A stretch of 6,287 bases of DNA, from the NCBI GenBank assembly GCA_945897765.1, contig CAMDGP010000135.1:1-6287 (forward strand), in the 5' to 3' direction. The first letter of the stretch is position 1, and each line of letters starts with the position of its first letter. A program made the translations under genes and the position numbers. The DNA comes from Chitinophaga pinensis. GTDB taxonomy: Bacteria > Bacteroidota > Bacteroidia > Flavobacteriales_D > Crocinitomicaceae. Below the pieces are notes generated by a model that was not told the origin of the DNA, made no database searches, and worked only from the letters and a program-made list of their open reading frames with translations. Below are positions 1 to 6,264 of the stretch, in pieces.

Positions 1-28
1 ATTTTACATCCTAAATTTTACATTGTAT

Positions 29-1480
29 TCAACTCAATTTTACATACGCGCTCAATCCGTGCATTCCACCTTCTCTACCAAATCCACTTTCTTTGTAGCC
101 TCCGAAAGGTGAAGTTGGATCAAATTTATTGTATGTATTTGCCCAAATTACACCAGCTTTTAATTTTGTAGTTAAGTTAAAAATGCGTGAACCTTTGTCT
201 GTCCAAACACCTGCAGCTAAACCATACGGTGAATTATTTGCTTTTTGAATTACCTCGTCCACTGTTCTAAAAGTTTGAATCGTCAGGACAGGGCCAAAAA
301 TTTCTTCTTGTGAAATCACACTTGATTGTGCAACATCTAAAAACAACGTTGGTGCGCAAAAATAGCCTTTGGAAGGGATTTCACAACTTGGTTGATACAT
401 TTCTGCACCCTCTTCGATTCCAATTTGAATATATTTATTGATTTTATCCAATTGTTGTTTAGAATTAATTGCTCCGATGTCTGTGTTTTTGTCCATTGGG
501 TCGCCAACATACAAACTTTCCATGCGTTGTTTTAACTTGCGAATTACTTTATCAGCAACTCCTTCTTGAACAAACAAGCGCGATCCAGCGCAACAAACGT
601 GACCTTGATTGAAGAAAATCCCATTGATAATTCCTTCAACGGCTTGATCGATTGGTGCATCTTCAAAAATGATATTCGCCGATTTCCCGCCTAATTCCAA
701 GGTGGATTTTTTGTGTGTTCCAGCTATTGCTTTTTGAATTAATTTTCCAACAGCCGTCGAACCTGTAAATGCAATTTTATTTACATCAGGATGATTAACA
801 ATTGCTGCACCTGTATCGCCATAACCGGTAACGATATTCACAACTCCTGCTGGTAAGCCGGATTCTTCAATAATTTCAGCCAATTTCAAAGCAGTTAAAG
901 AAGTTGTTTCAGAAGGTTTAAGAACAACGGTATTTCCAGCGGCTAAAGCCGGAGCAATTTTCCAAGCAGCCATTAATAATGGGAAATTCCAAGGGATAAT
1001 TTGTCCAGCAACTCCTAAAGACTCAACTTTTCGATTTGGAAAAGCATACTCTAATTTATCTGCCCAACCTGCGTAATAAAAAAAATGATTGCAAGCTAAA
1101 GGAATATCAATATCTCTTGATTCGCGAATGGTTTTTCCAGCGTCAAGTGACTCAATAACAGCAAATTCCCTTGCTCTTTCTTGCATCAATCGAGCAATGC
1201 GATAAATATATTTTGCTCGTTCCGAGGCATGCATTTTCGACCACACATTTGTATATGCTTTTCGAGCAGCTTTCACCGCTAAATCAACATCTTTTTCGTT
1301 TGCGTAAGCGATTTCAGCCAGTACTTCTTCCGTGGCAGGATTGATCGTTTCAAAGTATTTTTTAGACGAAGGGACTACCCATTTTCCGTCGATAAATAAG
1401 TTATATTTTTTATTTAATTTAATATGTCCCGTTCCTTCCGGAGCCGGTGCATATTCCCAAGTTGCTTGATCTTGTGCCAT
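29..1480 (-). CDS. NAD(P)-dependent aldehyde dehydrogenase (probably acetaldehyde-oxidising)
   Basis: This is a cytosolic aldehyde dehydrogenase of the classical ALDH superfamily (ALDH1/2-like), which oxidises an aldehyde to its acid with NAD(P)+. At 483 residues it has the usual family length. All core motifs are visible: PWNFP at 163-167 with oxyanion-hole N165, KPSE with cofactor-binding K188, FTGS at 238-241, ELGGKS with general base E262, NQGHVCCAGSR with nucleophile C296 (C297 follows), EEIFGPV with E393 and F395, and SPFGGYKESGFGRE at 457-470. It starts at an ATG only two bases after the deoC stop (TAA-TT-ATG), so the two are co-transcribed and probably translationally coupled. The natural reading is that it removes the acetaldehyde released by DeoC, yielding acetate. 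Substrate choice is inferred from context; the family call is secure. The TGA stop lies 28 bases from the window edge, so further operon genes may follow outside. Confidence 0.95.
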   Translation of the reverse strand: MAQDQATWEYAPAPEGTGHIKLNKKYNLFIDGKWVVPSSKKYFETINPATEEVLAEIAYANEKDVDLAVKAARKAYTNVWSKMHASERAKYIYRIARLMQERAREFAVIESLDAGKTIRESRDIDIPLACNHFFYYAGWADKLEYAFPNRKVESLGVAGQIIPWNFPLLMAAWKIAPALAAGNTVVLKPSETTSLTALKLAEIIEESGLPAGVVNIVTGYGDTGAAIVNHPDVNKIAFTGSTAVGKLIQKAIAGTHKKSTLELGGKSANIIFEDAPIDQAVEGIINGIFFNQGHVCCAGSRLFVQEGVADKVIRKLKQRMESLYVGDPMDKNTDIGAINSKQQLDKINKYIQIGIEEGAEMYQPSCEIPSKGYFCAPTLFLDVAQSSVISQEEIFGPVLTIQTFRTVDEVIQKANNSPYGLAAGVWTDKGSRIFNLTTKLKAGVIWANTYNKFDPTSPFGGYKESGFGREGGMHGLSAYVKLS

Positions 1481-1482
1481 AA

Positions 1483-2397
1483 TTAATCGATAGAAAAATA
1501 ATCTGAAGACTGATATACTCCAGTTTTTGTTTTTAAAATTTGCATCAATACATCGTTTGCTAAACTACTTGCTCCAAAGCGAAACCATTCATTCGTTAGC
1601 CAAGCATCACCAAGGATTTCTTTCACCATAACCAAGTTGTGCAATGCCAATTTAGAAGTTGAAATTCCTCCAGCTGGTTTCATTCCAATCATAATTCCTG
1701 TTTCGTCGTAATAATCGCGAATGGCCATTAACATTGTGTAAGTTACTTGCATCGTTGCCGCAGGTTGAATTTTTCCAGTGGACGTTTTGATAAAGTCAGC
1801 GCCAGCATAAATAGCGATATCACTTGCTCTACGAACGTTGTCCAATGTAACTAATTCTCCTGTTTCCAAAATGACTTTTAAGCGCGCCGCACCACAAGCT
1901 TCTTTAATGGAAGCAATTTCATCGAAAACAAAATTATGTTCGCCAGCTAGAAATTTTCCGCGAGAGATAACCATATCGATTTCATCCGCTCCAGATTCGA
2001 CTGCAAATTTTGTATCTGCAATTTTCACTGCTAAAGGTGCTTGTCCTGAAGGAAAGGCAGTAGAAACGGAAGCAACTTTCACTCCTGAGTTTTGCACTTC
2101 TTTTTTGGCAATTGCCACCATCGAAGGATAAACACAAACAGCTGCAACGGTTGGTAAACCTGGGAATTCATCGTGGAGATGTTGCGCTTTGTAGCACATT
2201 TGTTTCACTTTTCCGGGCGTATCTTTTCCTTCGAGGGTTGTTAAATCAATCATATTCAAGATCATTTTCAGCCCTTGTTCTTTGGTTTGATTTTTTATAC
2301 TTCGAGTTTGAAAGCGCGCCACACGTTCTTCTACACCGACCTTATCCACAGTTGGCGAAGGTGGAATCGTTAAAAAATTTGGAGTTTTATTTGACAT
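1483..2397 (-). CDS. deoC: deoxyribose-phosphate aldolase, long DERA-like form
   Basis: This class I aldolase cleaves 2-deoxy-D-ribose 5-phosphate into glyceraldehyde 3-phosphate and acetaldehyde in deoxynucleoside catabolism. It is a TIM-barrel protein of 304 residues. Visible active-site elements are the IDLTTLEG strand (50-57), D141 in EIDMVIS, the Schiff-base lysine K204 in DFIKTSTGK, and the second lysine K240 in MKPAGGIS, followed by the phosphate-binding RFGASSL (273-279). These correspond to D102, K167 and K201 of the E. coli enzyme. It carries about 32 extra N-terminal residues compared with the 259-residue E. coli protein. In length and in the middle and C-terminal wording (CYKA, AAVCVYP, GASSL then TGVY) it looks more like animal DERA. 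The ATG at 2397 was chosen over a TTG two codons upstream because translation MSNKTP begins there cleanly. No Shine-Dalgarno sequence is evident. It is the first gene of the operon with the aldehyde dehydrogenase. Confidence 0.96.
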   Translation of the reverse strand: MSNKTPNFLTIPPSPTVDKVGVEERVARFQTRSIKNQTKEQGLKMILNMIDLTTLEGKDTPGKVKQMCYKAQHLHDEFPGLPTVAAVCVYPSMVAIAKKEVQNSGVKVASVSTAFPSGQAPLAVKIADTKFAVESGADEIDMVISRGKFLAGEHNFVFDEIASIKEACGAARLKVILETGELVTLDNVRRASDIAIYAGADFIKTSTGKIQPAATMQVTYTMLMAIRDYYDETGIMIGMKPAGGISTSKLALHNLVMVKEILGDAWLTNEWFRFGASSLANDVLMQILKTKTGVYQSSDYFSID

Positions 2398-2824
2398 AAT
2401 CAATTTCTACTTTCAAAAATAAGAAAAGTAAGTTAGATTGTAGGTTTTTGGAATGGGAAAGATAGTTAGAGAAGAATTATTTGATTCATTTCTCATTTTA
2501 TCTTCCAAAATCAAATAGTGCAAAAAAAAATCTAAGTTATTAAATCTAAAAATTATTCCAAAAACATAGATTAATTCTATACACCAAAACTCCCAACTTC
2601 TCAAAGGAGTCTTAGATAGGATGCATGACCGAGAAGTAAGTTTATGCTATGGTTCTAAAGTGTCTCAAAAAGAGTGGTAAAATAAAAACTAAAACAACAA
2701 ATTATTAAATCAAAATAAAACTTGTATTACTTTCAACACTAGGAAGTTAAAATGTTTTTGAATCATAATTTTAGATTAAAATTTAAACAATATTTAATTT
2801 GGATATTTGACTAAATTCTTAAAA
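2398..2824. other. divergent intergenic region between deoC and the phosphoesterase gene
   Basis: These 427 bases separate two divergent operons and must contain both promoters. Most of the region is very AT-rich with stop codons in all frames. A 192-base open stretch on the minus strand (2413-2604) begins only at TTG, has a phenylalanine, tyrosine and isoleucine composition typical of translated AT-rich spacer, and is not called. The patch 2585-2680 is less AT-rich. It holds a 36-codon open stretch on the plus strand, a 7-base inverted repeat (ACTTCTC at 2596-2602, GAGAAGT at 2631-2637) and an AAAGGAG sequence at 2603-2609 upstream of an ATG at 2621. I found no clear -33/-7 pair in front of the plus-strand operon. 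Confidence 0.6.
2414..2421 (-). promoter_or_regulatory. possible Bacteroidetes-type -7 box upstream of deoC
   Basis: On the minus strand this reads TATTTTTG, which fits the Bacteroidetes -7 consensus TAnnTTTG. It lies 16 bases upstream of the deoC ATG and would give a very short leader. I see no convincing TTG-type -33 element about 20 bases further upstream, and such a box arises easily in AT-rich DNA. A second near match, TATCTTTC, lies further upstream at about 2457-2464. Confidence 0.22.
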
Positions 2825-3679
2825 ATGAGTCAAAAAAGAAAAGTTGAAATTGTTGTCATATCGGATGTGCATCTCGGAACGTATGGTTCTAGAGCTAATG
2901 AATTGGTGGCCTACCTACGGTCTATTCAACCTGAAATTCTTATTTTAAATGGAGACATCATTGATATTTGGCAATTCAGTAAACATTATTTTCCTGCAGA
3001 CCACATGCAAGTCGTGAAAGAAATTGCAACTCTTCTCTCAAAAGAAACAAAGGTTTATTACATAACTGGAAATCACGATGAAATGCTACGAAAATTTAAA
3101 GGTTTTAAAATTGGAAATTTTGAAATTCAAAACAAACTCATTTTGCCTTTGAAAACTGGAAACGCTTGGTTTTTTCACGGCGATGTCTTTGATACCACAA
3201 TGAAGCATTCGAAATGGATTGCAAAACTAGGCGGAAAAGGTTACGATTTGTTGATCATTATAAATACAATTGTGAATTGGTTCAGTGAAAAAATGGGTAA
3301 AGGGAGAATTTCTCTTTCAAAAAAAGTTAAAGACAGCGTGAAAGGTGTCATAAAATACGTAAATAATTTTGAAGAAACAGCTGCAGAAATCGCAATAGAG
3401 AACGGATTTCAATATGTGGTCTGCGGACACATTCACCAACCGCAAATTAAAAAAATAAAAACTAATTCTGGAGGTTCTGTTACTTATCTTAATTCGGGTG
3501 ATTGGGTTGAAAATTCTACTGCTTTGGAATACAATTCTGGTGAATGGACTTTGTACAAACACGATCCAACTTCAATAGAGACGTACAGTAAATACCACGA
3601 ATCGCAATATACCAATGCGTTGAACTACGAGCAATTATTTGAAGACGTTATTTCAAACTTAAATTTTAAAACACAATGA
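2825..3679 (+). CDS. LpxH-like calcineurin-fold metallophosphoesterase
   Basis: This 284-residue protein is a binuclear-metal phosphoesterase with every signature block of the calcineurin fold: SDVHLG (D14, H16), NGDIID (D44), GNHDE (N83, H84), FHGD (H118) and GHIHQPQ (H202, H204), with a closing LNSGDW at 222-227. A helical insert at about 125-195, between HGD and GHIH, matches the cap that holds acyl chains in the UDP-2,3-diacylglucosamine pyrophosphatase (LpxH/YbbF) group. It could therefore hydrolyse a phosphodiester or pyrophosphate in a lipid or nucleotide sugar at the inner membrane. The nucleic motif reads GNHDE, not the GNRDF of E. coli LpxH, so it may be an LpxH paralogue with a different substrate, and no lpxH symbol is given. 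ATG at 2825 is preferred over a TTG six codons earlier because the first beta strand starts soon after it. Its TGA overlaps the next gene's ATG. Confidence 0.88.
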   Translation: MSQKRKVEIVVISDVHLGTYGSRANELVAYLRSIQPEILILNGDIIDIWQFSKHYFPADHMQVVKEIATLLSKETKVYYITGNHDEMLRKFKGFKIGNFEIQNKLILPLKTGNAWFFHGDVFDTTMKHSKWIAKLGGKGYDLLIIINTIVNWFSEKMGKGRISLSKKVKDSVKGVIKYVNNFEETAAEIAIENGFQYVVCGHIHQPQIKKIKTNSGGSVTYLNSGDWVENSTALEYNSGEWTLYKHDPTSIETYSKYHESQYTNALNYEQLFEDVISNLNFKTQ

Positions 3680-4743
3680 AAGTTTTATACGCCATACAAG
3701 GAACTGGAAATGGTCACTTATCACGTGCTGAAGAAATCATTCCACTATTGAATAAACATGTTGACACAACCGTTTTAGTAAGCGGAACGCAATCGCAAAT
3801 TCAATCCAACTTTGAAATACATTACAAAAAAACTGGATTGACATTTTTGAGCGGCAAAAATGGAAATATCGATTTATTGAGAACAGTTTTCAAATCGCAT
3901 CCAATTGATTTTTTGAATGAAATCCGCACTTTTCCAGTTAAGCAATTTGATTTAGTAATCACGGATTTTGAACCTGTTTCAGCATGGTCAGCTCTAATGC
4001 ATGGAATTCCTTGTGTAGAAATGAGTCATCAAGCGGGTGTTATTCATCCAAACTCTCCTAAAACAACTGTAAATAACAGAATTGGAAAATACATACTCAA
4101 TCACAATTGTCCGACAAAACATAAAGTTGGTTTTCATTTCGATGCTTTTGATGATAATATTTATACACCTGTTATTCGTGGAGCCTTACAAAATATTGAA
4201 ACTCAAAATCAAGATTATTATACTGTTTATCTTCCTGCTTTTCACGATGAAGTTATTCTTCGATTTCTTCAATTATTTCCAGTTAAATGGGAAGTTTTTT
4301 CAAAATACACACTTTCAGAAAATACCATAAGTAACGTAACTTTTCATCCAATAGACCAAGAAAATTTTCAGAAACATTTAATCAATTGTAAAGGCGTTTT
4401 GTGCGGAGCGGGTTTTGAATTGCCAGCTGAAGCGTTGTATTTGAAAAAGAAATTATTAGTGATTCCAATGAAAGGTCAATATGAACAATTTTGTAATGCA
4501 GCTGTGCTTGAAAAAATGGGTGTCACCGTTCTTGAAAGTCTAAATTTAGCACATCATAGAACGATCAATCTATGGTTAAGTCAAGGACAATCGATTCAAG
4601 TAAATTATCCAAATCAAACAGAAAATATCTTATTAAACACCTTAGCATCTTTTGAAGCAAGAAAAATTGAATCTGAGAAAATCGATTTACAACTTGAAAA
4701 AACGATTTTGGAAAAATTGTCCGTTTTAAAATATTTGTTTTAA
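3676..4743 (+). CDS. GT-B-fold glycosyltransferase, MJ1255/Glyco_trans_1_3-like
   Basis: This 355-residue protein is predicted to transfer a sugar from a nucleotide donor to an unknown acceptor. It has two Rossmann-like halves. The first has the N-terminal glycine loop IQGTGNGHLSRA (7-18), resembling the GxGHxxR loop of MurG, MGDG-synthase and MJ1255-type enzymes, and an acidic ITDFEP segment (95-100). The second has the donor-site region CGAGFELPAEAL (243-254) followed by PMKGQYEQFCNA (264-275) with the conserved GQ-EQ-NA pattern. No signal peptide or clear membrane helix is seen, so it probably works at the cytoplasmic face of the membrane. Its ATG overlaps the phosphoesterase stop as ATGA at 3676-3679, a standard arrangement for translational coupling. 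An envelope glycolipid or polysaccharide role is inferred from the partner; donor and acceptor cannot be told from sequence. The last 30 residues are a charged, probably helical tail. Confidence 0.85.
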   Translation: MKVLYAIQGTGNGHLSRAEEIIPLLNKHVDTTVLVSGTQSQIQSNFEIHYKKTGLTFLSGKNGNIDLLRTVFKSHPIDFLNEIRTFPVKQFDLVITDFEPVSAWSALMHGIPCVEMSHQAGVIHPNSPKTTVNNRIGKYILNHNCPTKHKVGFHFDAFDDNIYTPVIRGALQNIETQNQDYYTVYLPAFHDEVILRFLQLFPVKWEVFSKYTLSENTISNVTFHPIDQENFQKHLINCKGVLCGAGFELPAEALYLKKKLLVIPMKGQYEQFCNAAVLEKMGVTVLESLNLAHHRTINLWLSQGQSIQVNYPNQTENILLNTLASFEARKIESEKIDLQLEKTILEKLSVLKYLF

Positions 4744-4794
4744 AAAGATTATTCCAATATTAAGAAGTTGTTAATGTGAACACTAGTATGTAGA

Positions 4795-4815
4795 CCATCC
4801 GTAAAAAAAGGATGG
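4795..4815. other. short hairpin CCATCC / GGATGG
   Basis: A perfect 6-base inverted repeat (CCATCC at 4795-4800, GGATGG at 4810-4815) encloses a 9-base loop containing seven A residues. It lies 51 bases after the glycosyltransferase stop. No T tract follows on either strand, so it is not a standard intrinsic terminator, though it could protect the 3' end of a transcript. Confidence 0.3.
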
Positions 4816-4817
4816 CT

Positions 4818-4860
4818 AAAAAGGAAAAGTGAACGTTCTGAATTGGTGAATTTAGCGAAC
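4818..4860 (-). terminator. weak candidate terminator downstream of the glycine-zipper gene
   Basis: On the minus strand an imperfect hairpin is formed by GTTC/GAAC (plus-strand 4857-4860 and 4835-4838) and an inner AATT/AATT pair, and a T-rich run follows at 4829-4818. It sits 18 bases after the stop of the minus-strand small gene, where a terminator is expected. The stem is AT-rich and interrupted, so this is tentative. On the plus strand the same hairpin is soon followed by TTTT, so it could act weakly in both directions. Confidence 0.25.
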
Positions 4861-4877
4861 GAACTTTTGTAACCGAA

Positions 4878-5032
4878 TTACTTTTTGTTTTTGATTATGT
4901 CAAAAATTGCTCCGAAAGCAACACCAAGTGCCAATCCCATTGCAATACTTTGAGCGTAATTTTTTGACGAAACACCATAGGCTGCTGCAATTCCAATTTC
5001 GTTACCTGATTTTTAAACTGGTTTTCTGTCAT
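4878..5032 (-). pseudogene. small glycine-zipper-like membrane peptide, frameshifted
   Basis: Two overlapping minus-strand frames together encode one plausible protein. The ATG at 5032 begins MTENQFK. After an A run (plus-strand T at 5010-5014) the sense continues in another frame as SGNEIGIAAAYGVSSKNY and then AQSIAMGLALGVAFGAIFD, ending IIKNKK and TAA at 4878. Adding one A to the five-A run restores a single 51-residue frame. Without it, the ATG frame drifts into unrelated sequence and stops at about 4896, and the good frame has a TAA (5013-5015) directly before it and no start of its own. The second half is a hydrophobic helix with small residues spaced as in glycine-zipper proteins (GLALGVAFGAIFD), so the intact product is probably a single-pass or membrane-inserting peptide. 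AGGA lies 5 bases upstream of the ATG. Whether this is a true mutation or a homopolymer sequencing error cannot be told here. The exact family is not identified. Confidence 0.6.
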
Positions 5033-5151
5033 CAATTCCTATTTGTATAGATTTATGAAAATACGGTTAGAATGAGAAAAATAATATTTACTAAAACAAC
5101 GAGAAAAACACATTAACAGAAATCGAATAAAACTTAGAACAAAAATGTTTT

Positions 5152-6264
5152 TTATTCTATAACATTCTTCAATACATACGAAGTACTTCTTCCTCCTGCT
5201 GCTTCTTTTTGGATTAATTCTCTAGTAATCAAATTATTAATATCACGAATTGCAGTGTCTTTTGAACATTTAGTTAGTTTTGACCATTTACCGGAAGTTA
5301 GTTTTCCTTCAAATCCATCAAGCAATTTATTCAAAACTTTTCGTTGTCTTTCATTCAGGTTTATTGCTGCATTTTTATTCCAAAAATTAGCTTTTATTAA
5401 AACTTGTTTGAGTAATTTATCGGATGCTTTTAATGCATTTATTAAGCAGTTTAAAAACCATTTAATCCAAGCAGTAACGTCTAATTCACCTTTTTGAGTG
5501 TTTTCTAGAATGGAATAATATTCATTTCTTTCTATTCTAATTTGTGCAGACATGCTGTAAAATCGCTGTGTACTTTTGTCGGATTGCGCTAATAAAAGAT
5601 CGGTCAACGCTCTCGTAATACGACCATTACCATCTTGAAATGGGTGAATGGTGACAAACCACAAATGAGCAATTGCTGCTTTGAGCACTAAATCCAGTTC
5701 TTTTTCATCATTGAACCAAGTCAAAAATCGGTTCATTTCTAACTCAAGTAATTCTACGTCTGGTGCTTGAAAATGAATTTTTTCTCGTCCTGCAACACCA
5801 GAAACAACTTGCATTTTACCATTGGTGTCTTTTCTCCAATCCCCCACAATTATTTTGAAAATACTACTTCTCCCCATTGGAAATAAAGCTGCATGCCAAT
5901 CAAAAAGACGTTCTTTGGTTAAGGGTTCATTACAATTACGTGTGGCATCTATCAGCATATCGACCATCCCATCCACATTTCTATCTGAAGGGGTAATTCC
6001 AGCGAATTCCATTCCCAATCGTTGTGCAATCGACGAACGAACTTGCTCTGGATTTAACAACTCTCCTTCAATTTCAGCGGACTTGAGAACATCCAAAGTC
6101 AAGGTGTTCAGCAAAGCTTCATCCTTTAATTCAAAGCCAAGCGATTCCATTTTGCCCATTAAACGACCTTGCAAATTTCTTGCTTCGCTCAGTAAATTCA
6201 TAAAATCTTCACTCTTCCAAATAAAATTCGGCCAATTGTATTTTTGATGGATATAGAAACTCAT
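5152..6264 (-). CDS. DUF4172-Fic protein (predicted protein AMP-transferase)
   Basis: This 370-residue Fic enzyme is predicted to transfer AMP from ATP to hydroxyl groups on a target protein. Domain order is an N-terminal DUF4172 region (about 3-80: IHQKYNWPNF, EARNLQGRLMGKME), a Fic core (about 110-270), and a C-terminal winged helix-turn-helix (about 303-363). The catalytic motif HPFQDGNGRITR (207-218) is complete, with H207, the metal-binding D211, and N213 and R215. The flap segment lies around KIHFQAP (162-168). Before the core, SAEIEG (62-67) fits the inhibitory (S/T)xxxE(G/N) motif with E66, placing it among Fic proteins that restrain themselves through an N-terminal helix. Hence no separate antitoxin is needed, and none is seen. 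ATG at 6264 suits the family start and has AAGG upstream. The frame is open to the window edge with a TTG at 6285, so a slightly longer N terminus cannot be excluded. The target protein is unknown. Confidence 0.93.
   Translation of the reverse strand: MSFYIHQKYNWPNFIWKSEDFMNLLSEARNLQGRLMGKMESLGFELKDEALLNTLTLDVLKSAEIEGELLNPEQVRSSIAQRLGMEFAGITPSDRNVDGMVDMLIDATRNCNEPLTKERLFDWHAALFPMGRSSIFKIIVGDWRKDTNGKMQVVSGVAGREKIHFQAPDVELLELEMNRFLTWFNDEKELDLVLKAAIAHLWFVTIHPFQDGNGRITRALTDLLLAQSDKSTQRFYSMSAQIRIERNEYYSILENTQKGELDVTAWIKWFLNCLINALKASDKLLKQVLIKANFWNKNAAINLNERQRKVLNKLLDGFEGKLTSGKWSKLTKCSKDTAIRDINNLITRELIQKEAAGGRSTSYVLKNVIE

Larger units (their letters stand above)
4780..4872 (+). pseudogene. possible gene fragment without a start codon
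   Basis: This stretch is open for 30 codons and ends in TAA, with a protein-like tail reading GWLKRKSERSELVNLANELL. It has no usable start codon in frame. The neighbouring frame offers an ATG at 4812 reading MAKKEK before a stop, so a one-base slip would join MAKKEK to ERSELVNLANELL. It may be a decayed N-terminal fragment of a longer gene. It may equally be chance reading of purine-rich DNA, and I do not recognise a family. It lies in the gap between the glycosyltransferase gene and the convergent glycine-zipper gene. Confidence 0.2.

Noticed and set aside
1838..2399. Plus-strand open stretches opposite deoC
   Set aside because: They are antisense to a well-supported conserved gene and have serine- and alanine-rich shadow composition with no family resemblance.
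2413..2604. 63-codon open stretch on the minus strand upstream of deoC
   Set aside because: It begins only at TTG, is dominated by F, Y, I, L and N as expected from AT-rich spacer, has no recognisable motif and occupies the expected deoC promoter region.
2700..2824. Promoter for the phosphoesterase operon
   Set aside because: Partial matches such as TAATTTGG (2795-2802) and TTTG (2757-2760) do not form a properly spaced -33/-7 pair, so no site is called.
4082..4330. 82-codon hydrophobic open stretch within the glycosyltransferase gene
   Set aside because: It is an out-of-frame reading inside a conserved gene. The isoleucine/leucine/phenylalanine richness comes from the frame shift in AT-rich DNA.
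5005..5020. Programmed -1 ribosomal frameshift as the explanation for the broken small gene
   Set aside because: The zero frame reads TTT AAA AAT, which is not a standard X XXY YYZ slippery heptamer, and no downstream stimulatory stem is evident. A homopolymer indel is simpler.
4744..5151. Antitoxin partner for the Fic protein
   Set aside because: The only same-strand candidate is a glycine-zipper peptide, unlike known Fic antitoxins, and the Fic protein already contains an internal inhibitory motif.
5822..6247. 141-codon plus-strand open stretch opposite the Fic gene
   Set aside because: It is antisense to the DUF4172 and early Fic coding region, with no motif of its own. The Fic frame carries all conserved residues.
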